Positions 1-7,280 of a stretch of DNA of 13,193 nt are shown one piece after another; the stretch's first letter is position 1; each line of letters starts with the position of its first letter. The translations under genes and the position numbers were made by a program. Below the pieces are notes generated by a model. It was not told the DNA's origin, ran no database searches, and was given only the letters and a program-made list of their open reading frames with translations. This DNA comes from Paracoccaceae bacterium (GTDB lineage Bacteria > Pseudomonadota > Alphaproteobacteria > Rhodobacterales > Rhodobacteraceae), in contig PWWF01000209.1 in the NCBI GenBank assembly GCA_003561595.1, positions 1 through 13,193 on the forward strand. Reading direction: 5' to 3'.

Positions 1-949
1 CGCCCAGAATGCGGTCAATCTCTGCCGGGTCCTGCATCAGGCGGCGCATCTCGGCATTGATGGGGGCGAGTTTCTCGACCGCCAGTTCCGCCAGCGCGGG
101 TTTGAACGCGCCAAAGCCCTGCCCGGCGAATTGCCCGATCACGTCATCTGCCGAAATATCCGCCAGCGCGGCATAGATATTGACCAGATTGCGCGCCTCG
201 GCCCGCCCCTCCAGCCCGTCCAGCGCCTCGGGCAGCGGCTCGGGGTCGGTCCGCGCCTTGCGGATCTTCTGGGCGATGGCATCGGCGTCATCGGTCAGGT
301 TGATGCGCGACTGATCGGACGGGTCGGATTTCGACATCTTTTTCGTGCCATCGCGCAACGACATGACCCGCGTCGCTGCCCCCTCGATCACCGGAGCGAC
401 CACCGGAAAGAAATCAACCTCGAAATCATGGTTGAACTTGATCGCGATGTCGCGCGCCAGTTCCAGATGCTGTTTCTGATCCTCGCCCACTGGCACATGG
501 GTCGCGTGATAGGTCAGGATATCCGCCGCCATCAGGTTCGGGTAGGCGAACAGGCCCACCGATGCCTCTTCGGCATGTTTGCCCGCCTTGTCCTTGAACT
601 GCGTCATCCGCCGCAGCCAGCCCATCCGTGCCACGCAGTTGAAAATCCAGGCAAGCTCGGCATGGGCCGAGACCTGGCTCTGATTGAACAGGATCGAACG
701 GGCCGGGTCTATGCCCGCTGCCAGAAACCCCGCCGCAGCCTCGCGCGTGGCATGGCGCAGCTTTGCCGGGTCCTGCCAGACCGTGATCGCATGCAGATCG
801 ACCAGACAATAGATCGTCTCGACCCCGTCATCCTGCGCGGCCACAAACCGTTTCAGCGCACCCAGATAATTGCCCAGCGTCAACCCGCCAGAGGGCTGAA
901 TCCCCGAAAAGATGCGCTTGGGAAATTGCGCGGCGGGCGTGTCATTCAT
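1..949 (-). CDS. trpS: tryptophanyl-tRNA synthetase (3' end cut by window edge)
   Basis: This is a class I aminoacyl-tRNA synthetase that charges tRNA-Trp in the cytoplasm. I see 316 codons, read from an ATG at 949 and running off the left edge, so roughly the last 20-30 residues are missing. The N-terminal nucleotide-binding signature [10 protein letters not shown] (about residues 19-28) takes the place of HIGH. A canonical KMSKS loop lies at residues 204-208, inside [11 protein letters not shown]. Between them, the Trp/tRNA-binding core ([55 protein letters not shown], here abridged) is full and intact. The start is supported by AGGA 8 nt upstream and a good promoter 28 nt further up (TTGACC-17-TAATGC). 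The neighbouring plus-strand gene at 1026 diverges from it. Identification is secure. Confidence 0.97.
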   Translation of the reverse strand, partial: MNDTPAAQFPKRIFSGIQPSGGLTLGNYLGALKRFVAAQDDGVETIYCLVDLHAITVWQDPAKLRHATREAAAGFLAAGIDPARSILFNQSQVSAHAELAWIFNCVARMGWLRRMTQFKDKAGKHAEEASVGLFAYPNLMAADILTYHATHVPVGEDQKQHLELARDIAIKFNHDFEVDFFPVVAPVIEGAATRVMSLRDGTKKMSKSDPSDQSRINLTDDADAIAQKIRKARTDPEPLPEALDGLEGRAEARNLVNIYAALADISADDVIGQFAGQGFGAFKPALAELAVEKLAPINAEMRRLMQDPAEIDRILG

Positions 950-983
950 GGCGCGGGTCCTGTCTGGAAAAGCCTGTCGCGCT

Positions 984-1012
984 GCATTAGCCTCGGGGGG
1001 GCGCAAGGTCAA
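984..1012 (-). promoter_or_regulatory. sigma-70-type promoter for trpS
   Basis: On the minus strand the sequence reads TTGACC (1012-1007), a 17-bp spacer, then TAATGC (989-984). This is close to the TTGACA/TATAAT consensus with optimal spacing. Transcription would begin near 977 and give a leader of about 28 nt with an AGGA Shine-Dalgarno before the ATG at 949. It is the best-looking promoter in the window. The TSS is inferred. Confidence 0.6.
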
Positions 1013-1025
1013 CTAAGGGCCAGTG

Positions 1026-1694
1026 ATGACACAGGACAGGGGCGCGGCGCTGAACCCGCTGCCATGGGGCGTATGGCTTCTGGTGCTGGCGATTGCCAGT
1101 ATCGAGATGGTGCTCTGGGCAGGCGCGCACGGGCTGGTGAACTGGGCGGGCAGCGCGGGCTGGCGCGCACAGGCATTGGTGGCGGTCGGGATCAGCCCGC
1201 AAATCCAGCACTGGATGGTCGAGACCGGGCAGACACCCCTGCCCCATCTCGCCCGCTATCTGGGCTACGGGCTGGTCCATCTGGGCCCGGCACAGGCCGC
1301 GCTTGTCGTGGTGATCACGGCGGCGCTCGGTAAATACTGCGCCGAACGGCTCGGCTCCGCGCGGCTCATCCTGCTTTTGATCCTTGCGCAGGCCATGGGC
1401 GGCGCGGTCTTTGGCGCGCTCGCCGATCCGGGCGCATGGCTGATCGGCGGCTACCCGATCATCTTCGCGCTGGCAGGCAGCTATGGCTGGTACGCCTGGC
1501 ACAGCGCCGACAGCCTGCGCAGCCGCGCACAGGCGCTGGGGCTGGTCGTGGTGCTCGTCACCGGGCGGCTTGCGCTGGCGGTGATCGCAGGCGGCGGGCT
1601 GGACTGGCTGGCCGATATCACTGCCCTGCTCGCGGGGGCCGCCCTTACCCCCCTGCTGCGCCCCGGCCTGCGCGCCCGGTTGCGCCGCCCCTGA
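1026..1694 (+). CDS. rhomboid-fold membrane protein, apparently without protease residues
   Basis: This is a 222-residue, very hydrophobic protein with about six predicted membrane segments (near residues 14-34, 76-98, 103-124, 127-147, 152-178, 185-204) and a basic C-terminal tail ending LRARLRRP. The order of motifs resembles the rhomboid family: YLGYGLVHLGPAQ followed by GKYCAERLGSARLILL matches the family's pattern of a membrane helix carrying FxH, then an (E)xxxGSxR loop. At the catalytic GxSGxxxxLxG site the protein instead reads GGYPIIFALAG (131-141), so the serine is Tyr133. In the last helix the catalytic His is Asp187 (ADITALLAG), and the TM2 His/Asn pair is absent. I infer a non-proteolytic rhomboid relative of unknown role. 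ATG 1026 has AAGGG 6 nt upstream; the GTG at 1023 would be only 3 nt from it. The gene diverges from trpS. Confidence 0.7.
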   Translation: MTQDRGAALNPLPWGVWLLVLAIASIEMVLWAGAHGLVNWAGSAGWRAQALVAVGISPQIQHWMVETGQTPLPHLARYLGYGLVHLGPAQAALVVVITAALGKYCAERLGSARLILLLILAQAMGGAVFGALADPGAWLIGGYPIIFALAGSYGWYAWHSADSLRSRAQALGLVVVLVTGRLALAVIAGGGLDWLADITALLAGAALTPLLRPGLRARLRRP

Positions 1695-1707
1695 CTACAA
1701 CTCACAG

Positions 1708-1776
1708 CTCCCCCCTTCATCTTTGCAAAAATATCCCGGGGGGAGGGACCGCAGGGACCGGGGGGCAGCGCCCCCC
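1708..1776. repeat. convergent intergenic region with two hairpins and a dispersed repeat copy
   Basis: This lies between the stops of the rhomboid-like gene (plus) and recR (minus). First hairpin: arms CTCCCCCC (1708-1715) and GGGGGGAG (1738-1745) with a 22-nt loop. The loop and its edge hold CTTCATCTTTGCAAAAATA (1715-1733), a variant of the repeat at 4608 and 7281. Second hairpin: GGGGGGC (1760-1766), loop AGC, GCCCCCC (1770-1776). Neither is followed by a strong T-run in the right place, although the minus strand has TTTTT in the loop. A role in bidirectional termination is inferred. Confidence 0.5.
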
Positions 1777-1795
1777 ACACACCGCCTGCGCCCAC

Positions 1796-2395
1796 TCACA
1801 TCGCCTTGCGCGCGCGCAAGGCTGCCCCGATCGTGCCATCATCCAGAAAATCCAGCTCGCCCCCGATGGGCACACCCTGCGCCAGCGCGGTGACCTGCAC
1901 GCCAAGGCCCTCCAGCGCATCGGCGATGTAATGCGCGGTTGTCTGGCCATCGACTGTGGCGCCAAGCGCCAGGATCACCTCGCGCGTGCCGCTCTCGCGC
2001 ACGCGGGCCACCAGTTCGGGGATGCGCAACTCTTCCGGGCCCACGGCATCCAGCGCCGAGAGCGTGCCGCCCAGCACATGATAGCGCCCGCCAAAGACCT
2101 GCCCGCGCTCCATCGCCCACAGATCCGCCACATCCTCGACCACGCAGATCTCGCCGGTCGCGCGTTTGGGGTCGCGGCAGATCGGGCAGATCACATCGGT
2201 CGAGATATTGCCGCACTGGCCGCAGACCTGCGCGCCCGTGGCCACACGCTCCAGCGCGCTCACAAGCGGGCGCAGGCTCTGTTCGCGGCGCTGGATCAGA
2301 TGCAGCACCAGTCGCCGGGCCGAACGCGGGCCCAGCCCCGGCAGCCGCGCGATCTGGCCGATCAGCGCCTCGATGTCATTGGGGGCGGTGTTCAA
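1796..2395 (-). CDS. recR: recombination mediator RecR
   Basis: RecR works with RecF/RecO to load RecA at single-stranded gaps. The protein has 199 residues, the usual family length, with every domain present: a helix-hairpin-helix ([16 protein letters not shown], about 18-33), a four-Cys zinc finger (Cys58, 61, 70, 73, in CGQC...CPIC), and a Toprim domain (about 81-175) with the acidic VVEDVAD stretch and [20 protein letters not shown] at the end. The start codon is TTG at 2395: family members begin just before the matching [19 protein letters not shown], and no ATG lies in frame nearby. It follows the ybaB stop by 7 nt with only a weak Shine-Dalgarno, so translational coupling to ybaB is likely. 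The last codons include a 20-bp perfect palindrome. Confidence 0.97.
   Translation of the reverse strand: MNTAPNDIEALIGQIARLPGLGPRSARRLVLHLIQRREQSLRPLVSALERVATGAQVCGQCGNISTDVICPICRDPKRATGEICVVEDVADLWAMERGQVFGGRYHVLGGTLSALDAVGPEELRIPELVARVRESGTREVILALGATVDGQTTAHYIADALEGLGVQVTALAQGVPIGGELDFLDDGTIGAALRARKAM
1803..1822. repeat. 20-bp perfect palindrome in the 3' end of recR
   Basis: GCCTTGCGCGCGCGCAAGGC is identical to its own reverse complement and ends 4 nt before the recR stop codon. It encodes part of the AALRARKAM tail. In RNA from either strand it could form a hairpin with a GCGC centre. Whether this matters for termination at this convergent junction is not shown by the sequence. Confidence 0.6.
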
Positions 2396-2402
2396 GCGGC
2401 GC

Positions 2403-2747
2403 TCACATGGGTGGCATCATGTCGCGCGGCAGGCCCAGGCTTTCGGCCATCTTGCCCATCTCTTCGCGCGACCGCGCCTCGGCCTTGGCCTGCGCATCCT
2501 TGATCGCAGCGAGGATCAGATCCTCGACCACTTCCTTCTCATCGGGGTTGAAGATCGAGGGGTCGATCTCCAGCGCGGTCAGCTCGCCCTTGGCCGTGGC
2601 CGTGGCCTTGACCAGCCCGGCCCCGGATTCGCCTGTCACCATGATGGCTTTCAGGTCTTCCTGAAGCTGGGCCATCTTGCCCTGCATGTCCTGTGCGGCT
2701 TTCATCATCTTGGCCATATCGGCCATGCCTCCCAATCCTTTCATCAT
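2403..2747 (-). CDS. ybaB: YbaB/EbfC family nucleoid-associated protein
   Basis: This is a small DNA-binding protein of the YbaB/EbfC family, which forms dimers that bind DNA as tweezer-like structures. Its 114 residues are the usual length. The N-terminal half is Met/Lys-rich and helical ([20 protein letters not shown]). The central beta part reads [19 protein letters not shown], and the C-terminal helix reads [18 protein letters not shown]. The gene lies in the very widespread order dnaX-ybaB-recR. Its start is 15 nt after the dnaX stop and its end 7 nt before recR, so the three are almost certainly one transcript. Two adjacent ATG codons (2747, 2744) could start it; AGAAAGG lies about 8 nt before the first. 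Its precise cellular role is not settled for the family. Confidence 0.95.
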   Translation of the reverse strand: MMKGLGGMADMAKMMKAAQDMQGKMAQLQEDLKAIMVTGESGAGLVKATATAKGELTALEIDPSIFNPDEKEVVEDLILAAIKDAQAKAEARSREEMGKMAESLGLPRDMMPPM

Positions 2748-2762
2748 CTTGTCAGCCTTTCT

Positions 2763-4526
2763 TCATGTGTCCTCAAAAGGGTCCCAATCCGCCTCGATAC
2801 TGTCATCCTCGACAGGCGGCCGGGCCGTGGCGGGATCCTGTTCTGGTGCTGCGGGCCGCAGGGCGCGAACCTCGCGGATGCGCGCCTTGGGGAAATGCTG
2901 GAACACCGCCGCCACGACGGGGTTATCCAGTGCCGCCTCGGCCTTCTCGGCCTGATCGGCCCGGTGGCGTTCCGCCAGTGTGGGGCCTCCGCCCTGCGTG
3001 ACAGATACGCCCCAGCGCGCCCCTGTCCAGCCTTGCAGCCGTGCGCCCAGACGTTGCGCCAGATCGGGCGCGGCATCGGATGTGGGTTCAAACTCGATCC
3101 GGCCGGGGCTGTAGCGCACCAGCCGCAGGCAGGTCTCGACCTCATAAAGCAGCGCCATGTCGCGCTTCTCGCGGATCAGCGCCACGACATCATCGAAACG
3201 CGCATACCCCGCCAGGGCCGGGGCGGCCCCGGCCAGCGCGACGGCCGCACCGCCCGCATTCGGTGCGCTGCGCGGACGATCCGGCCGGGCGCGCGCGTCA
3301 GCGCGCGCCCCCCCGGAAGATGGCGGGGAGGCAGGCGCGCGCGGGGATGGCGCCTGCGCGCCCGCCTCGCCCTGCCATTTGCGCAAGATCTCTTCCGGGC
3401 CCGGCAGATCGGCGACATGGGTCAGCCGGATGATCGCCATTTCCGCCGCCATCATGGTGTTGGGGGCCTGCGCCACCTCTTCCAGCGCCTTGAGCAGCAT
3501 CTGCCAGGCGCGGGTCAGCACCCGCATCGGCAGAGCCTGCGCCATGGCGGTGCCGCGGTCGCGTTCCTCGGGGCTGAGCGTCGGGTCCTGGCCTGCATCG
3601 GGCGTGATCTGGGTCACGCTCAGCCAATGCGTGATCTCGGCCAGATCGCGCAGCACGGCCATCGGGTCAGCGCCATCGGCATATTGTGCGGCCAACTCGG
3701 TCAGCGCCGCGGCGGCGTCCCCGCGCATGACATGCTCGAACAGATCCAGCACCCGCCCGCGATCCGCCAGCCCCAGCATCGCGCGGACCTGATCGGCGGT
3801 GGTTTCCCCCGCGCCATGGCTGATCGCCTGATCCAGAAGCGACATGGCATCGCGCACCGACCCTTCGGCGGCCCGCGTTATCAGCGCCAGCGCATCCTCG
3901 GCGACCTGTCCGCCTTCGGCCTGCGCGATACGGCCCAGATGCGCGATCATCACCTCGGGCTCGACCCGGCGCAGATCGAAGCGCTGGCAGCGCGAGAGCA
4001 CCGTGACGGGCACCTTGCGGATCTCGGTCGTGGCAAAGATGAATTTCACATGCGCGGGCGGCTCTTCCAGCGTTTTCAGAAGCGCGTTGAAGGCATTGTT
4101 TGACAACATATGCACTTCGTCGATGATATAGATCTTGTAACGCGCCGAGGCCGCCCGATACGCGACCGAGGCGATGATCTCGCGGATGTCATCGACGCCC
4201 GTGCGCGAGGCCGCGTCCATTTCCAGCACATCGACATGGCGGCCTTCGGAAATGGCCGTGCAATGTTCGCAGACACCGCAGGGTTCGGTCGTGGGCCCGC
4301 CCTGCCCGTCTGCGCCGATGCAGTTCAGCCCCTTGGCGATGATCCGCGCGGTCGTCGTCTTGCCCGTGCCGCGAATGCCCGTCATGACAAAGGCGTGGTG
4401 GATGCGGTCTGTCGCGAAAGCATTGCGCAGCGTGCGCACCATCGCATCCTGCCCGATCAGATCGGCAAAACTCTCGGGGCGGTATTTCCGCGCAAGGACC
4501 TGATAGGGGGTTTGCTGATCGCTCAT
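2763..4526 (-). CDS. dnaX: DNA polymerase III subunit tau (clamp loader)
   Basis: DnaX is the ATPase of the clamp loader that places the DnaN sliding clamp on DNA and bridges polymerases at the fork. The protein has 587 residues. In order: the VLARKYRPESFADLIGQ start; Walker A GIRGTGKT (50-57); four zinc-binding Cys (69, 83, 86, 89); Walker B IIDEVHM (134-140); sensor-1 region FIFATTEIRKVP; and the SRC arginine-finger motif (178-180). A Pro/Ala/Arg-rich linker (about 395-440) precedes a folded C-terminal tau domain ending in DWDPFEDT. I see no A-rich slippery site that would make a shorter gamma form. The ATG at 4526 fits the family start. A -10-like TAGGAT ends 6 nt before it. First gene of dnaX-ybaB-recR. 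Confidence 0.97.
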   Translation of the reverse strand: MSDQQTPYQVLARKYRPESFADLIGQDAMVRTLRNAFATDRIHHAFVMTGIRGTGKTTTARIIAKGLNCIGADGQGGPTTEPCGVCEHCTAISEGRHVDVLEMDAASRTGVDDIREIIASVAYRAASARYKIYIIDEVHMLSNNAFNALLKTLEEPPAHVKFIFATTEIRKVPVTVLSRCQRFDLRRVEPEVMIAHLGRIAQAEGGQVAEDALALITRAAEGSVRDAMSLLDQAISHGAGETTADQVRAMLGLADRGRVLDLFEHVMRGDAAAALTELAAQYADGADPMAVLRDLAEITHWLSVTQITPDAGQDPTLSPEERDRGTAMAQALPMRVLTRAWQMLLKALEEVAQAPNTMMAAEMAIIRLTHVADLPGPEEILRKWQGEAGAQAPSPRAPASPPSSGGARADARARPDRPRSAPNAGGAAVALAGAAPALAGYARFDDVVALIREKRDMALLYEVETCLRLVRYSPGRIEFEPTSDAAPDLAQRLGARLQGWTGARWGVSVTQGGGPTLAERHRADQAEKAEAALDNPVVAAVFQHFPKARIREVRALRPAAPEQDPATARPPVEDDSIEADWDPFEDT

Positions 4527-4532
4527 GCGCGC

Positions 4533-4561
4533 ATCCTAGCGTGGCCTGCGGGCGATGGGAA
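4533..4561 (-). promoter_or_regulatory. candidate promoter immediately before dnaX
   Basis: The minus strand reads TTCCCA (4561-4556), 17 bp, then TAGGAT (4538-4533), followed by GCGCGC and the dnaX ATG. If used, transcription would begin at or within a base or two of the ATG, giving a leaderless or near-leaderless mRNA. Alternatively the AGGA within the same hexamer serves as the Shine-Dalgarno (7-nt spacing) and the true promoter lies further up. Confidence 0.35.
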
Positions 4562-4607
4562 ACGGGTTTTCGCCTGTGCGGGCGTGGTGCAGGGCGCAGG
4601 TGGGGTG

Positions 4608-4632
4608 TTTGAGTATTTTTGGCAAGATGAAG
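4608..4632 (+). repeat. dispersed 25-bp repeat, left copy of an inverted pair
   Basis: This 25-mer begins TTTGAGTATTTTTGGC and ends AAGATGAAG. It is identical, in reverse complement, to 7281-7305. The identity resumes after 2 nt with CATGGGGG (4635-4642), also present beside the other copy. It sits in the 118-bp gap between the pcaD stop and the dnaX start. Both copies point the CATGGGGG end inward, towards the three-gene block between them. Confidence 0.75.
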
Positions 4633-4644
4633 CCCATGGGGGTG

Positions 4645-5436
4645 TCACGGGATCAGACGCTCTGCGCGCAGAAAGCCGGTCAGCGCATCGGCATAGGCGC
4701 GGGGCTGTTCGACATGGGGCAGATGGCCCGCGCGACGGATCAGCGCGAATCGCGCGCCGTCAACCAGTTCGGTCGTTTCGCGCACCAGATCGGGCGGGGT
4801 TGATCCGTCGCGATCCCCCGCGATCCCGAGGGTGGGCAGGCGCAGCGCGGCGGTGCTGGTGTAGAAATCCGTCCCGGCAATGGCGGCGGCGCAGCCGGTC
4901 CAGCCCTCAAGGGGTGTGGCGGTGAACATGTTGCGCCAGAGCGCGATCTGCGGGGCGGCGCGGAAGCCAGGCGTAAACCAGCGCTCCATCGTTGGACCGC
5001 ACAGCGCGGCCACCCCCTCGGCCTGTGCGGTGGCGATGCGGGTCTGCCAGATCTCGGCCGTGGCGATGCGGGCGGCGGTGTTCGACAGGACCATGGCGCG
5101 GATCAGGTCGGGGCGCTTGACCGCCAGCCCCTGCGCGACCATCCCCCCGATCGAGAGGCCGACAAACACGCAATCACGCAGGCCCAGATGGTCAAGCAGC
5201 GCCTCGGTATCGCGGACAAGCTGGCCCATGCTGTAGGGCGCGGGCGGTACATCCGACAGGCCGTGACCACGCCGGTCATAGCGGATCACGCGCAGCCCCT
5301 GCGGCAGATGCGGCAAAAGCGGGTCCCACATGCGCAGATCGGTCCCGAGGGAGTTGGACAGCACCAGCGGCAGCCCGTCATCCGGCCCGTCGCTGCGGTA
5401 ATGCAGCCGGATATGGCCCAGATCAGCGACCTGCAT
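4645..5436 (-). CDS. pcaD: 3-oxoadipate enol-lactonase-like alpha/beta hydrolase
   Basis: PcaD hydrolyses 3-oxoadipate enol-lactone to 3-oxoadipate in the beta-ketoadipate branch of aromatic degradation. The protein is an alpha/beta hydrolase of 263 residues from this start. Oxyanion-loop region: LSNSLGTDLRMW. Nucleophile elbow: GLSIGG. Acid: GDRDGSTPPDLVRET. Catalytic His: RAGHLPHVEQP. Numbered from the longer ATG at 5448, the triad is Ser99-Asp214-His242. The phrase GTDFYTSTAALRLPTLGIAGDRDGSTPP is, from memory, characteristic of alphaproteobacterial PcaD. I chose ATG 5436 because MQVADLG matches the family start and GGGG lies 6 nt before it; ATG 5448 has no visible Shine-Dalgarno. Either start overlaps the dehydratase gene (by 14 or 26 nt), implying translational coupling. 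No other pca genes are in the window, so the substrate is less certain than the fold. Confidence 0.8.
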   Translation of the reverse strand: MQVADLGHIRLHYRSDGPDDGLPLVLSNSLGTDLRMWDPLLPHLPQGLRVIRYDRRGHGLSDVPPAPYSMGQLVRDTEALLDHLGLRDCVFVGLSIGGMVAQGLAVKRPDLIRAMVLSNTAARIATAEIWQTRIATAQAEGVAALCGPTMERWFTPGFRAAPQIALWRNMFTATPLEGWTGCAAAIAGTDFYTSTAALRLPTLGIAGDRDGSTPPDLVRETTELVDGARFALIRRAGHLPHVEQPRAYADALTGFLRAERLIP

Positions 5437-6415
5437 CTGCGGCCCCATGCGTCAGCGCACGCGCAAATGTCGCGCGGTCCACATTCCCGCCCGAGGCGAT
5501 GACGACAACGCGATCCCCTTTGATACGTTCGGGCTGGAACAGGGCGGCGGCGAGGGCCACGGCGCCACCAGGCTCCAGCACCAGTTTCAGATGATCAAAT
5601 GCCAGCGCCATGGCCTGCAGCACCTGCGCATCGCTGACCACCAGCCCCGCCCCGCACAGGCGGCGCAGGATGGGCCAGGTCAGTTCACCCGGCGCAGGCG
5701 TCAGGATCGCGTCACACAGCCCGGTATGGCGCGTATTGGGCACGACCTGACCAGTGGCCAGCGCGCGCGCGACATCGTCAAAGCCCTCGGGCTCGACCGG
5801 GCGGACGCGCATCTGCGGCGCGCCCGCCTCGAGCGCCAGCGCGATGCCCGCACTCAGGCCCCCGCCGCCGCAGCAGACCAGCACCTCGGCGGGCGTATCG
5901 CCGAGATCCTCGGCTATCTCCAACCCGACACTGGCCTGCCCGGCAATCACCTCCGGATGGTCAAAGGGCGGGATCAGGACCAGCCCACGTTCAGCGGCGG
6001 TGATTGTGGCAATCGCGACGCGATCATCGCGCGCACGATCATAGGCCACGATCTCGGCCCCGAGCGCGCGGGTGCCCGTGATCTTGGCCGCCGGCGCATC
6101 AGCGGGCATCACGATGACGGCCTCCAGCCCCAGCGCGCGCGCCGCCCGCGCCACCCCCTGCGCGTGATTGCCCGAGGACATGGCCAGCACCCCGCGCGTG
6201 CCCGCAGGCAGCGCCGAAAGCGCCGCCCAGCCGCCCCGCGCCTTGAAGCTGCCGGTGTGCTGCAGGCATTCGGCCTTGACCAGCACCTGCCGCCCCGCAA
6301 GGACATCGAGCGCGGGCGCGCTCAGGATCGGGGTGCGCCGCACATGCCCCGCAATCCGCGCCTGCGCGGCCATGATACGCGCCTGATCCACGCTCACAGG
6401 CACATCCCCAGCCAT
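5423..6415 (-). CDS. PLP-dependent threonine/serine dehydratase
   Basis: This is a fold-type II PLP enzyme of the threonine/serine dehydratase family (the group also contains serine racemases and hydroxyaspartate dehydratases). It is 330 residues long with no C-terminal regulatory ACT domain, so it resembles the catabolic, non-feedback type. Schiff-base lysine Lys58 lies in HTGSFKARG, an SSGNH loop at 80-84, the glycine-rich phosphate cup CGGGGLSAG at 182-190, EPGGAVALAA near 281, and SGGN at 308-311. It overlaps the upstream hydrolase gene. ATG 6415 has AGGA directly abutting it, too close for a Shine-Dalgarno. GTG 6397 would give a 4-nt GTGA overlap with GGGGA at 7-nt spacing and is a good alternative (324 residues). 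Likely product from Thr/Ser: a 2-oxo acid plus ammonia. Exact substrate cannot be told. Confidence 0.85.
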   Translation of the reverse strand: MAGDVPVSVDQARIMAAQARIAGHVRRTPILSAPALDVLAGRQVLVKAECLQHTGSFKARGGWAALSALPAGTRGVLAMSSGNHAQGVARAARALGLEAVIVMPADAPAAKITGTRALGAEIVAYDRARDDRVAIATITAAERGLVLIPPFDHPEVIAGQASVGLEIAEDLGDTPAEVLVCCGGGGLSAGIALALEAGAPQMRVRPVEPEGFDDVARALATGQVVPNTRHTGLCDAILTPAPGELTWPILRRLCGAGLVVSDAQVLQAMALAFDHLKLVLEPGGAVALAAALFQPERIKGDRVVVIASGGNVDRATFARALTHGAADAGR

Positions 6416-7215
6416 TCCTGCACCAGCGCGCGCGCCTCAGGCTCATCCAGAAACGGGATATGCCCACGCCCGGGCACTTCGGCAAACAGCATGTCGGGGC
6501 GGCGGGCCTGCATCGCATCGGCCACAGCCGCGCTCAGCAGTCCGGAACGCGCGCCCCGGATCAGCGCCAGCGGCAGGCCCGCGCAGGCGTCGAACATCGG
6601 CCACAGATCGCCCGCGCCCCCGGCCATCGCGGCCTGGAACGCGTCGCGCAGGGCGGGGTCATAGCGCAGCTCAAGCCCCTGCTCGGTCTCGAGATACTGG
6701 CGCTGCGCCTCCTGCAGCCAGCGCCCCATGGGCACATCCTCGAACTCGGTGAAATTCCGCTCCATCGCGGCGGCGGCCTGGGCATGGCTGCGGGCCGCGG
6801 GCGCGCGCCCGATATAATCGCTGATCCGCGCCAACCCCTCGGCTTCGATCTGCGGGCCGACGTCATTCAGACACAGCCCGCGCAGCCGCTCATGCGCCAC
6901 CACCGCCAGATACATCCCGATCAGCCCCCCGCGAGAGGTGCCCAGAAGTGCGACCTGATCGATCCCCAGATGGTCCAGCAATGCCAGCGCATCCGCCGCT
7001 TCCTGCGGCACGGTATAGGTCTCGGCCCCCGTCCATTGCGATTGCCCGCGCCCGCGATAATCGGGCCGGATCAGGCGCAGGGGGGGCAGATGCGGCGCAA
7101 GATAGTCGAAATCGCGCCCTGTCCGGGTCAGCCCCGGCAGGCACAGAAGCGGGCGGCCATGCCCTTCATCCGTATAGAACAGCTCGGCCCCGTCGGGCGC
7201 AGTGAAAAACGGCAT
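6394..7215 (-). CDS. alpha/beta hydrolase with a replaced catalytic acid
   Basis: A 273-residue alpha/beta hydrolase. The fold markers are clear: LLCLPGLTRTGRDFDYLA (oxyanion region), PDYRGRGQS, the nucleophile elbow GTSRGG with Ser94, and GRGHIPFLDEP with His252. At the usual acid position after strand 7, relatives that I recall read RG(A/E)NSDLLS, but this protein reads RGARSGLLS with Gly225 where Asp is expected. Asp118 in CLNDVGPQ, after strand 6, could supply the acid, as happens in some alpha/beta hydrolases. Substrate unknown. First gene of the three-gene block, with its stop inside the start of the dehydratase gene. ATG 7215 has AGAGG 5 nt upstream. The 117-nt gap from hisD contains a repeat copy, so hisD read-through is possible but not certain. 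Confidence 0.8.
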   Translation of the reverse strand: MPFFTAPDGAELFYTDEGHGRPLLCLPGLTRTGRDFDYLAPHLPPLRLIRPDYRGRGQSQWTGAETYTVPQEAADALALLDHLGIDQVALLGTSRGGLIGMYLAVVAHERLRGLCLNDVGPQIEAEGLARISDYIGRAPAARSHAQAAAAMERNFTEFEDVPMGRWLQEAQRQYLETEQGLELRYDPALRDAFQAAMAGGAGDLWPMFDACAGLPLALIRGARSGLLSAAVADAMQARRPDMLFAEVPGRGHIPFLDEPEARALVQEWLGMCL

Positions 7216-7280
7216 GCACGCCTCTTTGGCAACTCACCTGACTGAATGCCACGGGGTCGGCCCGGACAAAAGCCCCCATG

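Noticed and set aside
131..1333. 400-residue plus-strand reading frame
   Set aside because: Antisense to trpS, then out of frame with the membrane protein gene, which has the better start and a hydrophobic pattern matching a known fold.
2166..4103. 645-residue plus-strand reading frame
   Set aside because: Antisense shadow of dnaX, ybaB and part of recR; no recognisable domain.
2763..4526. Programmed frameshift in dnaX making a gamma subunit
   Set aside because: No run of A residues or slippery heptamer with a downstream stem is visible in the expected linker region.
4527..4644. SRP RNA gene (ffs), sometimes found near dnaX
   Set aside because: The gap is 118 nt with a repeat and a candidate promoter, and no GGAA tetraloop helix-8 pattern is seen; alphaproteobacterial SRP RNA would not fit.
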